In this document: positions 35,906 through 47,354 of the stretch, piece by piece
Layout of the letters: the number at the start of each line of letters is the position of its first letter
Position numbering within the stretch: position 1 is the stretch's first letter
Source: Typhlomys cinereus
Lineage: Eukaryota > Chordata > Mammalia > Rodentia > Platacanthomyidae
Length of the DNA stretch: 64,000 bases
Assembly: GCA_023101885.1 (NCBI GenBank)
Contig: JALPQD010000295.1
Span: forward strand, 2,656,505 to 2,720,504
Direction of reading: 5' to 3'
Notes under the pieces: generated by a model
What the model was told of the DNA's origin: nothing
The model's database searches: none
Seen by the model: only the letters and a program-made list of their open reading frames with translations
Made by a program: the position numbers and the translations under genes

Positions 35906-36159
35906 AAAGAAGCTAAGGTAGGATTGTGGGCTTAAGTCTAGCCTGGACTATAAAGCAAGACCTTCTTTCCCCCCTTTCTGTGTATAAAATTTGTCTCTCT
36001 ATAAATTATGATTCTGTTTGGGAGAACTAAGGCAAGTAAGAATGTAAATTATTAATAGTTGAGAAAATGAAATTCGATCACACTATGAAGCTGTTTTCAG
36101 GTGTTGAAAAGAAATATATATCATATATGAATGATACATATATATATAAATGTATATTA

Positions 36160-36335
36160 TATATCAGACTTACAAGTACTTCCAGAGCTATTCTTCTTGG
36201 CTCTACCTCATTATTGAGGACTGTATGCCACATAGGATGAAAAAAATATATGATACACATATATATGATATGTTATATATATTCATATGTGTAAGAGCAT
36301 ACTTTATCATTTTCGAATTAAAAACAAGGTGAAGA
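36160..36335 (-). pseudogene. Relic of a TRAV26 paralogue (leader-intron fragment)
   Basis: This segment resembles the intron of the TRAV26-like gene (about 38000-38130): shared blocks include ACTTCCAGAGCT, GTATGC...CATAGGAT and AATTAAAAACAAGGTGAA against AATTCAAAATCACAGGGTAA. By eye identity is about 70%, broken by an AT-rich (TATA)n patch. No leader or V exon is recognisable next to it, so only a fragment of a duplicated V unit remains. Confidence 0.4.
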
Positions 36336-36710
36336 AAAATTATGTAGCATATTTCAATTTGTGCTCTAAAATTGGATAATCATTCTGTCAAAATTTGCCT
36401 ATTACATGTACTAAAGAGGAAATGGGATGCGAGTAGGAATAGTTAGTTCTAGTTTTCAAGTTTTACTCTATATGCTTACATAGTATCAAGTACTTATGAA
36501 TAATCAAAATATTTTGGCATAGATTAAAAATGAAATAAATAACTGTTCCTTTCAAAAATCATATCTCAAGAGTTCATGCTACAAAGGAGTTCATGGAGAC
36601 AAATGAAATAGTTATTAAATTCATTTCGATCTCAGGGATGTTGGCATAACAAATGAGATGTACTGCCAAGAGTCTGATTTCTTGCTTGAGTCTTAATGAA
36701 GGATGCCCAG
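36336..36710. other. Unassigned intergenic sequence
   Basis: AT-rich, nothing recognised. Confidence 0.4.
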
Positions 36711-37002
36711 GACTGGAGAGATGGCTCTGGTGTTAAGATTCTGCCTAGTAAGCAGAAAGTCCCGAGTTCGGATCTCAAATTCCACATAAAAACACCAGGC
36801 AGAAACTGCAGCAGCCTGCACGTCTGACCCTAGTGAGTGGAGCCTGGAAAATTCCAGAGTGTAGCATAAAGGAGGTAGAAGCAATCCAGAATATTCCCAA
36901 AGGTTATCCTTGACCCTCCATAGGACACATAGTGCCCTCACACACACACACACGCACACACATACACACATAGGCACGCACTCGAGCACAGGGTAAATAA
37001 AT
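36711..37002 (+). repeat. Older B2-related SINE, sense
   Basis: GGACTGGAGAGATGGCTCTG head, GAGTTCGGATCTCAAATTCC B-box region, (CA)n and GGGTAAATAAATATGTAAAT tail. Confidence 0.85.
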
Positions 37003-37210
37003 ATGTAAATGAATGAAGGAAGCCCAAATAAATTTTCTTTTTACTGAGTTCTACACAGAAAGAAACTTTTTTTTTTAATTAAAAGAGTGAGAAGCTCTTA
37101 TTTCCTTCCTTCTGCAAATTGCAAGTCTTTGCTTGGTAACGGAACTGAAAGCTATCAGTCCTTTCAATAATATCAGTTTCTGTTCACTCTCACCATTTCT
37201 TTTCTTAATC

Positions 37211-37476
37211 TTGTGTGTGTGTGTGTGTGGACACGCATGTCAGAGGGCACTGTGTGGGTCCCCCTGGGGGACCAAGAGTGACTTTGGGAATCATCTTGAA
37301 TTGTTTCTACCTCCTTCTTGCTTAGCTCTGGAATTTCCCAGGCTCTGCCCACCAGGCAGAAGTACAGACCACTGCCTTTTCTGCCTGGTGGTTTTTTACA
37401 TGGTACCTGGGATCCGAACTCAGGGCCTTCTGCTTGTGAGACAGAGTCTTAATTCCTGAGCCATCTCTCTAGCCCA
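37211..37476 (-). repeat. Older B2-related SINE, antisense
   Basis: (GT)n, GTCAGAGGGCACTGTGTGGG, GGGATCCGAACTCAGGGCC and GAGCCATCTCTCTAGCCC. The SINE ends about 140 bp below the TRAV26 RSS. Confidence 0.85.
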
Positions 37477-37616
37477 ATCTCATCATTTCTTCAAGAGTCC
37501 CCTCATTGGCTTTCTTGGTTCCTCCTCTTGATTTCTTCTTTTTCCTTTCCTGAGTTCCTACCATTCTTGCACAGAGCCTCCTGAGACAGCTGCAGCTGCT
37601 TCCCTTCCGCAGCAGA

Positions 37617-37655
37617 GAGATATTGCACAGCTGTGGCCCCATCTTTAACAGTGTG
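37617..37655 (-). other. V recombination signal of the TRAV26-like gene, weak nonamer
   Basis: The heptamer is CACACTG (37649-37655), one base off CACAGTG. With a 23-bp spacer the nonamer is CAATATCTC (37617-37625), only 3/9 to consensus. A 22-bp spacer gives GCAATATCT, 5/9. The heptamer position immediately after CMVIL is right for a V segment. Confidence 0.6.
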
Positions 37656-38390
37656 TGAGTATAACCATGCAGTAGTACACAGCAGTGTCTCTCAGGCTGG
37701 CATGAGGCAGGATCAAGGTACTTGACTTTCTGTCAGCAGTGATAGCCAGAAAGGCCTTTGTATTGGTCACATTGGTTTTTAGACCATAAATCACGTACTC
37801 AGGGCCCTGGAGGGGCATCTGTCTGTACCAGTAAATGTACTCATTTCCACTGATTGTGGAATGGCTACAAGGCATGTGTACAGCTTCTCCTTCAATACTT
37901 TCCATTGAACTTGGCTGCGTAGTTTTAGCATCACTCACAGCACCTAAGGGATTGAGAAGAAATGGTTCAGCTATGGATTGTAAAAACTTTGGTGCATCTG
38001 AAGATCAGCCTCATAAACACTTCCAGAGCTTTTCTCCCTAGCTATGCCTCACACTTGAGTATTGTATGCTGCATAGGATAAGAGAAATATTACTGGGATT
38101 CACTTCTTAGTAATTCAAAATCACAGGGTAAAAGGCAAATTTCCCACTTTCCACTACCCTTAAGCTCAATAAACACAGAGATCCTTATTGTCTATATGCA
38201 GGGATATGACTGGCCTCTGTCACTGATGTTTAGACTCCCTGAAGAATCACACAGACACGCATTCTTTTCATCAGTTTAGAGAAATAGGAGGGAGAATGGA
38301 GGCAGTACCTTAGTAGCTACGAAAGTCACCCTTAGGCCCAGAACACTTACCCAGAGTTAGAAGAAAAGTAATTCCTGCCACGGACCTCAT
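37656..38390 (-). CDS. TRAV26: T-cell receptor alpha variable gene, TRAV26-like, intact open reading frame
   Basis: Two-exon TCR V segment. The leader exon (38351-38390, MRSVAGITFLLTLG) ends at a GTAAGT donor. A 407-bp intron follows, then the V exon (37656-37943) after a CCCTTAG acceptor, giving the leader end GAVS and mature start DAKTTQPSS. The V domain shows Cys in MPCSHSTISGNEY, Trp in YIYWYRQMPLQGPEY, the strand RKSSTLILPHASLRD and DTAVYYCMV (second Cys 37669-37671). The DAKTTQP start, HSTISGNEY CDR1 and RKSSTLILPHA strand are the hallmarks of human TRAV26-1/26-2, so family assignment is firm while the -1/-2 choice is not. No stop or frameshift is present. The heptamer is near-consensus but the nonamer is weak, so recombination efficiency is uncertain. 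Confidence 0.92.
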
Positions 38391-38452
38391 AGTTCAAGAG
38401 AAAACTGAGGTTTTCACATTCAGAGTTCAGAATCTGTGTCTGATCCTAGGTT

Positions 38453-38461
38453 GGGGGCGGG
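38453..38461 (+). promoter_or_regulatory. GC box upstream of the TRAV26-like leader
   Basis: GGGGGCGGG lies about 65 bp upstream of the minus-strand leader ATG (38390), with an E-box CAGCTG nearby at 38478-38483. No TATA box is evident. Motif evidence only. Confidence 0.3.
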
Positions 38462-38524
38462 TCCAAGCAAGGAAACAGCTGCAGTCAGCACCATCCTACC
38501 TCAAGTAGTCTTTCTTCAGGGTAT

Positions 38525-39429
38525 TGGCAGTCACCGGCCTCTTTGTCAAACCTACCACCAACCCCAGACTTGCATAAAATTTTAAAAGAGAATGAGAGGA
38601 GTTTAAAAAGACATATAAATCTAAAATTCAGGTTTATATTGAGATCGTTTCAAGATTCAAACCCAAGTAGGCTGTGTCTGAAAGTTAAAGATTATAGATT
38701 CCTTATTTACAGGAAAGGCAAAACCCACTGGCTGATGGTTCAGTTCTACATTAAGCTAGCAGAAAATGCTCTTTTTTCCCCTCGGGAAATCTTCTTGAGT
38801 TCTGTATTATAAAAGCATGAATATACTTCCTATCTATAGTATTAGAAGCAGTAATATGTATTTAAACTTCATGACCTGACGACTTCTTCATAAAAAATTA
38901 CCATGAACTACAAATCAAATATGGAAGAAAATATTTTCAACATGTGCAATAAAAATAATTTCATAAGCATATAACATTGCTGTTTCCATGGTGGTAGAAA
39001 AGGTAAAGCTGGAATGAACACTAAAAACCAAGTTGCCTGCTATGCAAATCTCTACAGTGAAATGGGTTTTCTGGCTAGAGATTGCTGGCTAACTTTTGTC
39101 CTGAGACAGACACAAATGATTTGCATTATAGCAGATGCCCTATCCTACGTGAACCTTTCTCTTAAAGTGTTATCTTTTCATTTGCATCTCATGTCTAGGG
39201 GTGACATACATTAAAGAAAAAGAAGAGATGGAAAAGATTTGGAGAAAAAAATGAAGTAATGACATTCAGAAAAAGGTAGAAAAACTTCTCTAGTTATTCT
39301 CAAAAGCAATCACTAAACAAACTGGATGAAGTAAAGTATAAATTACTTCCTGCTGCAAAAAGTAACTTGGTTCATTATTAAAATAAATATTTTGCTGTTT
39401 GAAATTTAGCTATATATTAATCATTTCTC
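38525..39429. other. Upstream flank of the TRAV26-like gene
   Basis: Nonrepeat-looking sequence; open frames 38543-38812 and 39014-39214 have no recognisable domain and are probably chance. Confidence 0.4.
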
Positions 39430-39615
39430 TAATCTACAACCTGGAGTGGTGAACCCAGCACATTGCTGAATGCTAGGCAAATGCTCAACCACTGAACTAT
39501 ATCCTTAACCCTTGTGAGTAGGTCTCACTATGTTGCCCAGAATTGTCTCAAATTCAAGGGCACAAGTGATCTCAGCTTCAGTTCCCCAAGTAGCTGAGAC
39601 CTCACTATCACATCT
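39430..39615 (-). repeat. B4 SINE (B1+ID), antisense
   Basis: ID half CATTGCTGAATGCTAGGCAA and AACCACTGAACTATATCC, B1 half GTCTCACTATGTTGCCCAG and CCCAAGTAGCTGAGACC. Confidence 0.8.
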
Positions 39616-39731
39616 GGGTATTGTCTCCTTTTTCCATTGGAAGTTTATCTATGCCACTGAAATTGTGCACATACTCAAGAAATGACAAGTGACAAGGCAA
39701 CCACAAGGGGTGAACATGTGCATAAGTTTGC

Positions 39732-39746
39732 AGCCCCCTCTAGTGA
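39732..39746 (-). promoter_or_regulatory. CTCF-like motif 1 upstream of the TRAV26-like gene
   Basis: The minus strand reads TCACTAGAGGGGGCT, 13/15 to the CTCF core, 1.35 kb upstream of the TRAV26 leader and on the same strand as the gene. Confidence 0.4.
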
Positions 39747-39828
39747 CTGTTCATATGCATTTCTTTCCTTAAAACTAGAAACCAAGTCAGGACTGTGGTT
39801 AAGTCTAAAAATACATGTTTGATATGTT

Positions 39829-39843
39829 ACCACCCTCTAGTGA
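39829..39843 (-). promoter_or_regulatory. CTCF-like motif 2 upstream of the TRAV26-like gene
   Basis: The minus strand reads TCACTAGAGGGTGGT, 13/15 to the CTCF core, 97 bp from the first motif and in the same orientation. Confidence 0.3.
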
Positions 39844-40959
39844 AAAGGTTGAGTGACAAGTATCTTACCACAATCTTTTAAGAAAGACTGAATTTTTTTT
39901 TCAGTCACTCTGCAAATTTAGAATTATGGAGCTCATTTTACTTTATGTGGTTTCTTGTTCTTCCTGTTTGAAGGTAACTCCAAGACCATGTGATTCATCA
40001 CATGACATAAGATTTGGCATAGATTAAGCACTTAATGATAATGATAACTCAATAGATGAACATATTTATTAATATTTATCTATGACATTACCAGAAGTTA
40101 TATGGTGCGACTAAAAATTATTCCAAATAAAAACTTCTGTTTTCTTGGATGACATACTGATGAAAACTATCCAACCTTAGTTGAAATGGAAAATTCAAAT
40201 AGCACACCAAATTTGCTGTTCATTCTTCAAAAAGTAGCAACAAAAGAAAATCCATAAATTTAGAATTGCAAGACCCTGGTCATGACAATGTGGCAATAAA
40301 TGACCTGACAAATATGTGAACATATTTAATTAATTTAATGAATATTCAATACACACTTGCCATGTGCTGGCTTATAAGATGAAAATGGTAATAAGTTACT
40401 GATATAAATATAAAGTAAAGATATTTGGATTTCTAGAAGAAACTGTAAAGGTAGGAGGTCAGATTAACATTGGAACTTTTCATTATTATTCCTGTTAAAA
40501 TGGTGATGGGAATAAAGATTGAGTTTGGAAAAAAGCAATAGATGTTTTACTTTTGTTTTTGTCTGTTTTTATGTAATAGATTAACTGAGATATAATTTAT
40601 GTATCATATAATTCAATACAAAATATGTAATTCCATGATTTTGTTATATTCATATATATATTTGTTATGTATATATTTATTTATTCACATATATATTTGC
40701 TATGTTCACAAAATACTCACCATGAGTTATAGACTATTTCATTATCTCCAAAAGGAAGCATGATTTATGAACAATCACTGGCTATTTTTCTATTTGAAAT
40801 TCCTTTTAAACAACTGTGAATCCATGAAGAGTTCATGGACATTTCATAGAAAAAAAATCATATCATGTGACCTCTTGGACTGGTTCTTTTCATAGTTTCT
40901 TTATATTGTGTATCATTATCTCTCACTAGATGTCTATGCCATGTGAGCTTTTCTGCTAG
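39844..40959. other. Unassigned AT-rich intergenic sequence
   Basis: Contains ATATATAT-rich patches near 40650-40700. No gene recognised. Confidence 0.4.
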
Positions 40960-41405
40960 TTGGGTTAATGAGAGATTGATAAGGATCTCCTTTAAATGTC
41001 CTTGATTAGTGCTTCATACTCAGGACAACAATTAAACTTACCTTACTGGGTCAGTCTTAACTGGGAGCTGAGTCTCTGGGCATGCTTATGAAGAATTATT
41101 TCCCAGGGCATACTTTTGGGAAAGCCTGTAGAAGATGATCTTAATTGCATATCTGATGTGCGAAGACCCAGCCTGTTGTGAGCAGCACTGTTCTCTGGGC
41201 AGGTGGATAAAGACGAGTTTGTTGGTATGTAGCAAGCTAATGTTCAGCATTGATTCTTACCTTCTGCTCTTGATTTTGGATGTGACATGGCCAGTTCTCT
41301 CAGTTCCTGATGTGGAGGGACCTTCTGCCATAATTTACCATACACTGCAATTACAAGCCAGTAAAATATTTTGTTCTTCTAAGTTGTTTGAGTAAGGTAC
41401 TTATT
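40960..41405 (+). mobile_element. LTR-like dispersed repeat related to the 15.4-kb element
   Basis: GACATGGCCAGTTCTCTCAG matches TGGTGGCCAGTTCCCTCAG of the 15419 element, and both end with ACAGCAATGAAG/TCAGCAACTATG-type sequence. Old and eroded. Confidence 0.45.
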
Positions 41406-41674
41406 ACAGCAATGAAGTTATGAAGCTAAGATATTTATTTTCTATAAAAGTAAGAACTATTTTCTGATGGGTGGAAAATATAGGTAGGCCATTTCAGTGA
41501 ATCTCAAGCGTGTTTTGCTTTTAAGCATAATATTTCTTAGATTACTGCTACATATATCAAGTATTCTTTCAAATTATTCCTTTCCAGAAGGTAGCTTGGT
41601 ATTAGAGATGACATTACACTTTTTCTTTTTGTTATTTGTTAGGGAAATTATGCCCGATACTGTAAACCTAGCCA

Positions 41675-42422
41675 AATAACAGTAGAAGGGAAGTAAATAG
41701 ACAGAAACAAAAATCCTAGTGTTAACTATATAAAGATAATAAGACGCCATATAAACACTTCTTTTTTAACCTTTAGATAAGAAAAACTCTCAGAGTGCAA
41801 TCAAGTTGCACCCTACTATAATGGAAGACTAGTGAAGCAGAAAATTGTATCAGGTCAGAATACAGAATATCCAAAAACACAGAATATTCAGCCCTAATCA
41901 AAATCTTACCCCACACTAAGAGTCAGGGAACTGTGTGGAAGAGGGGCCAGCAAGACTGTAAGAGCCTAAAGTTACAACAGGGCTACTGTACCCAAAAGCT
42001 CACTGCGATGAGACCGTCTACCACCAGATCTACACAATGGCCAGCATGTCAATATTCTCCCAAGAATTAACTAGGATCTTAGAATAAACAACCATTCTCA
42101 GAAAGTGTCTCAAGAGCAAGTTCTGGACAAGGGAAGAGGAAACTCCCCACTTATGACTTTGTCCATTGAAGAGCAACATAAAGTTCAACAAGAATCTGAC
42201 TCCTATACCAATACAGGCATCCCAAAGAGATTCCTGTGATACACACAAACATAGGGACAGGGAGGGGTGGGGTGGAGTGAGAGAGGATTGATGAAGGGAG
42301 AGGAGGATTGGAGAAGCATGTGTGGATGGGGAGGGTGGGAGAGGAGGGAAATGGGTAGGAAGGGGCTTGGGGCAAAGACATAAACCCAGTTTGAACAAAA
42401 AAATTTCACACTTCCCTAATTA
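41675..42422 (+). mobile_element. L1 3' UTR, plus strand
   Basis: AGTCAGGGAACTGTGTGGAAG, GCAAGACTGTAAGAGCC, G/A-rich tract (42255-42365) then A-rich end. Confidence 0.8.
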
Positions 42423-42424
42423 AA

Positions 42425-43440
42425 AGAAACACACTATGCGAGTTTGTGTCCTTGCCCCCTACATTCCTACCCTCTTCCTTTCCTGCCTTTCCCTTCCTTC
42501 ATTAATCCAGCATATCTCTTCCCTACTCCTGTACCTGTGCATGCGTGGATCACCAGATTCCCTTCGTGGCACCTGTTCAAGTAAGGGACCAGGCTTCTGT
42601 GGTGGTATAAGTGGCTCTTCTGTAGGCAAGGTTACAGGTGGAAAAGCTTCTCTTTTATTCTCTAGCACCTGTCCCAGAGTTTCTCTCTGAATGTAGTGAT
42701 TTCTCTTGAGAACCTTGCTACTTCATGGTGATTGCTGATAATGTCAGTCATTGTGTAGAGCTGGTGGAAGTAGATTCATTGCAGTGAGACTGTGGATGCG
42801 ACAGCTCTGTTGTGACTGGAATGTCTTTGCCAACAGTACATTTCTCCCACTTTTAGGCTCTTACAACCTTGCCACTCCCTCTTCTGCAAGGTTTCCCCAG
42901 CCTTGGGATGGAGAGAGATTTTGATGGCCTATTAGGGTTGCACATTCCAGGTTTGTCCATTCCCTACACTCTGGCCAGTTTTTTGTCTCATAATCTTCCA
43001 TCTCAATAGAGTGTTTTTTTGATAGATTTCTGAGAGCTTTTCTTATCTATGGGCGCAATAAGAAGTGTTTAGATGATAGTTTACTAACAAGTATTTTTAG
43101 TTAACACTGATAAATCTGTTTCTGTCTAGTGTCTATGTTCTTCATTGATATTTGGAAAGGTTTGCAGTACCAGGCATGTGTCCCTGACAGTAAGGGGAGG
43201 GGGAGAGGTTTGAACCCATTCAGAGAATAATTGATAACCTATGGACATTACATACCATTGTTGGGTCATTTTGTTCTTCTTACCAGAGCTGTTGGAGGCC
43301 TGAGCCCCTATAGGAGTAGACAAGCCAGAGTGAACCCTGGGGGCCATAGAAGCATACAGGCAGAAGTGTGGGAGAGAGTGGAATGGATTAACTCAGTCAT
43401 TCTGAGTCCTGGGAAAAGGAAGAACACAGAGTTGGTCCTC
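42425..43440 (-). mobile_element. L1 3' UTR, minus strand, tail-to-tail with the previous copy
   Basis: C/T-rich tract (42450-42530), GTCAGTCATTGTGTAGAGC, TTTAGGCTCTTACAACCTTG and CAAGGTTTCCCCAGCC are the 3' UTR blocks in reverse complement. Confidence 0.8.
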
Positions 43441-43489
43441 TTTGCTGTCATAGATGGATCTCAGTGAACAAAAGTATTTACTTATTTAT

Positions 43490-45092
43490 TTATTTAGGCA
43501 CTATCAAAATGTTTTCCAAACTAACTTCACTATTTTTTATTTCTGCCCACAATTTACAAGTGTTTCAATTTCTCCACATCTTTTTTCTTTTACTTTTTAT
43601 TATACTCAACCTAGTAGATGTGATATTTCTGTATAACTCTGACAAAGCTCAGCATAACTTCATGTGCTTACTGGTTATTTGTATACTCCAGAGAATATTC
43701 AAAGTTTGTACCACTTCATCTAATGTGATCTGTCTTTTTTACAGTGTCATTTAATGCACTGACAAAAAATAACTGTATAGATTGCCTTGCTTTTCTATTA
43801 ATGTTCCTATAAGTTATCGATTGTTTCATCATTAGGCTCTAAGAATAAGCTGAAGTTCTATGTCTGGGGCCAAGATCATATACTGAAGCCAAAGCAAGTG
43901 AAGAATGTCCATAGTGACTCCAGGTAGAAATTTGTGTTCTTAGTCCTACAGACAAACCTCTTAATGCTTGAGTGCAGACTATGTAACTAGGACATGTTTT
44001 TGCCCATAACATACAGTATTCTGCTCAGTCTATGAAAGATGTATCCATGTTAAATCTCTGTTCTTCATGGCATTACATTAAAAATGACTTATGTCTAGGA
44101 AGGTATGAAAACAATGATCTTTCTGTAATTGATTTTTTTAATATTACTGTGGTCAGATGGACCACATTATTTAAATAATTCAAGACAGATTAAGTTGCTT
44201 TATGATCCAAAGTATTGTCAGTTTTGGTAAATATTTCACACAGATTTGAAAGGAACTTGTATTTTGCTCTTTGAAATAAAAATTTGTATGTATAAGTTGG
44301 ATAGAGAGTAATTGTAGTTTGGGCCATATTTATTTTTCTGTACTGAGGCATAGGCACTAATGCCTGTCACTATGTCTGTTCATTTATTATTCTTTTAATC
44401 AATAAATTCTGGAAATTTTGTTCTATTAAATAGCACCACTGATTTATGTAACATTTTGAAGTTGCATTATTTGGCAAATATATGAATACATTTGCTCTAT
44501 CCAGCTTTCTGCTAGACTGGCACTCAGTCATTTTGAAGTATTACTTTGCATTTGTAATAATAAGCTTCATGCCGATCTCTATTTTGTCTCATGTTAATAT
44601 AGATATTCAACTTTCTTTAGGCTAATACTCCAAAAATCTTGATAACCATATGAAAAAGTTGGATTGAGGTTGGATCTCTGTATCTTACCATATTCAAAAG
44701 ATAAGATGGATCTATGACCTCAACATATTATCTTAAATAGTAAAACCCAATAGAAAGCATAATTGCACATCTTTGGAACCTGGTCACAAGGTCATTCAAA
44801 CTACAAGTAACTAAAGAAAAAAGAGATGAAATCGTGAATATCAAAATTTATAGCTTGTTTCAAATCACGTCATAAAATAAATGATAATCTATTGATTTGC
44901 AAATCAATTGCATTATATCGAAAAAATCTTTTTCAACTAAACAAAAAAGATGAATTGCCATTAGATAAAGTGGTACAAAATTTGAATGAATGTTCTCTGA
45001 AGTGAGTGAATATACAAATAACCAGTAAATACATGAAGATATAATGAACCTTATCAAAACTATACAGAAATATCTCTCCATATCTACTAGAT
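43490..45092. mobile_element. Ancient L1 pieces in both orientations
   Basis: 43490-43800 and 44050-44640 read as antisense old L1 (TTTCAATTTCTCCACATC). 44640-45092 reads as sense ORF2 (GGATCTATGACCTCAACATA, GAAGTGAGTGAATATACAAATA). Confidence 0.5.
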
Positions 45093-45112
45093 AGAACATA
45101 ATTTTAAAAAGA

Positions 45113-45310
45113 TGGGGCTGGACAGAGGAAAATCAGACATGCACAAGAAAGGACTCTCTGGAATTGGGGCGGGAGGCACTGGGGGATGGGGAGGGAGAGG
45201 GGTGGGGAGGGGGAGCAGGGGGTACGGGGGGAGGAGGAGGAAGGGAGGGAACTGGTGTACCTAATAAGTTTGTATGAGCTGAAATAAAAAAAAAATTTAA
45301 GAAAAAAAAA
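45113..45310 (+). mobile_element. Short L1 3' end joined to a SINE-like head
   Basis: GATGGGGCTGGA (SINE head) runs directly into CAGACATGCACAAGAAAGGA, G-rich tract and TAATAAGTTTGTATGAGC of the L1 3' UTR, then A-rich tail. Confidence 0.65.
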
Positions 45311-45397
45311 AGAAATTCCTGGAAGATCTGAGAAATTCAACTTACCAAGAAAATCTGAGAAGTTTTCTTCTCAGAGGATTTCCAAAATAACAGTGTT

Positions 45398-45434
45398 ATC
45401 TATACCATACCGCCTGAAAGCACCCAATCTCATC
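45398..45434 (+). pseudogene. 5S rRNA-like fragment
   Basis: ATCTATACCATACCGCCTG followed by AAAGCACCCAATCTCATC aligns with the first about 40 nt of mammalian 5S rRNA (GTCTACGGCCATACC...) with a few substitutions and a small gap. The internal promoter region (nt 50-97) is absent, so it cannot be a working gene. Confidence 0.5.
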
Positions 45435-46038
45435 AAAATAACATTACCAACATGATGTTTCAAGGCGTCTTCTTGCTAGCTTAGACATTCAGAGTGGTGA
45501 CAGTGCTTCTGAGGAGAAGGTGGCGAGTTTCTAGTGACGTCTGTCTGGTATGTAGTATTTCAAGGAGAATTCACGAGAAGAGTAAGTGAATAACGGGCCT
45601 TTTTCTTCATGTCAGTGGAAATGAGACACGAATGTAGACTCAGCCATTCTGAGTCCGTGTCCTTATCTGTAAATATAATTAACTCAGGGGATTATAATAA
45701 ATGCAAAGGATAATAATCCACACATAGAACCTTTAGCAGAATGTCTGGAAGATTGAAGGTGCTTGATAAAAATAAGTCATTGTTTTGTCAAAAAATGATG
45801 GTATTGAGTCAACAGAGATACAGGACACTTTGCAAGGACCATCGGCAGAATGCAAGCTCCTTTTGTGTCTCCATACCCTCGCAAAGCATTGGCATCTGTA
45901 GGAAGAGAGTGAATTTGGGGGTGAGGGGGAAGGCAGATGTTAGAGTTAACAACCCATCATCCTCCAGCTGTCTAGCAGCCCCTCTCCAATGGGACTGTCC
46001 CTGCCCACTCCCAGAATCCACCTGTGATCCCTCAACCA
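45435..46038. other. Unassigned, relatively GC-richer intergenic sequence
   Basis: The open frame 45741-46133 has no recognisable domain. Nothing further recognised. Confidence 0.35.
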
Positions 46039-46285
46039 GTGCACTTAAATGTACTGTTAGGCTTTCTTGTCATTCTGACAAAATATCTGACAGAATAACA
46101 TCAGCTGGGAGAGCAGACCTCTCCTGGAAGTAGGATGGGGTTAACCACCTCAAGGCCCACCCCCTGTGACTGACTTCCTCCAGCAAGGCTCCATCTCTTA
46201 AAGGTGCCATGACCTTCCCAATTAACTAAAGCTTCCACACAGGAGCCTGTGGGGGACAACTCACATTTTAAACTGTAACAGAGCC
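46039..46285. mobile_element. Rodent LTR-like dispersed repeat fragment
   Basis: GGCCCACCCCCTGTGACTGA, CTTCCTCCAGCAAGGC and GAGCCTGTGGGGGACAACTC are a widespread rodent repeat motif set ending TTTAAACTGTAACA. Confidence 0.45.
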
Positions 46286-46513
46286 TGACCAATGGGTGGG
46301 GACCACTTCATCTGAAGACCCCAGAATTGTTAGTCGCTCCCCCACTGACTTGTCCTTCTGCTCCCTGAGGTTTTTAAAAAGTCTGAGATTAGCAAATCTC
46401 CTCAAAGAAACATGTTGGTCTCACTTCTTTATATTTCCAAACTTCTAGATCTTGGAGATTCTTTACTATCTTGTTATTGACTCCTTATTGACTCCTTAGT
46501 GTTTTCAGAGTAC

Positions 46514-46518
46514 TTCCT

Positions 46519-46566
<48 letters not shown>

Positions 46567-46573
46567 CTCTCCC
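46514..46573 (+). repeat. (TC)n microsatellite
   Basis: About 25 TC units with short imperfect flanks. Confidence 0.9.
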
Positions 46574-47354
46574 TTCTCAATCCTTCTTTCTCCATACTCT
46601 TGTTGTTTACATACTCTGTTCCAGGACATATAAGAGACACTGGAGGCTCACCATTTAGTGAGACAGACACAAAAATGATTGAGCATCAAGAATCTCATGT
46701 CACCCGGTGGCAGTATTACACTGAGGGTGAAGATAGAATGGCTGGGAGCAGAGAGAAAGGGAGTAAGAAAGGGAGCACCATCAGAGAAATCTTTGTGAAC
46801 AATTTGAGTATAGAAAATAATATCTCCAAGTCAACTGAAAAATTCTCTCCAATGTAAAAAAAAAAAAAAAAAAAAAACAATTTCCCAAAAGTGTTCTATA
46901 ATTGAAGCGCAACTAAAACACAGATGTTTGGGTAGAGATACTTTCAGTTTATTACCACTGGCTAAATAAAATATTCCTCAGGCACTGTGCTAGGCACAAC
47001 TGTTGCCCTAAAGAACATCATGTGAATTTGAAACAAACCCACAGGAAATCCACATATACAGCAATGGTTGTTGACAAGATAATAGATTTTGTTGTATTAA
47101 AGCATTCTTTATGGAGAAATATCGGTCCCCCAAGCAGAACATTCCAGGCACTGAAAACCATTTAGAACAGATACCAGATAGCCTTACCATGCAAAACATG
47201 ATGAGGCTTTTTTTTGATCTTCTTTAAGAACATCCCCATTCATCTTTCTAGGGATCTATCCTTCTTAGGAGAGAGACAGGCGAGCAGGCAGGCAGGCAGA
47301 GAGAGAAAAAAAAGGGAGAGAGAGAAAAAGAGAAAGGAGGGAAAAAAAAAAGAT
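46574..47354. other. Unassigned intergenic sequence
   Basis: A 22-base A run lies near 46856-46877. 47277-47350 is a GA/CAGG-rich purine tract. No gene recognised. Confidence 0.35.

Noticed and set aside
45741..46133. 130-residue open frame in GC-richer DNA
   Set aside because: No recognisable domain, no splice or promoter support, and an overlapping frame on the other strand; its end runs into a repeat.
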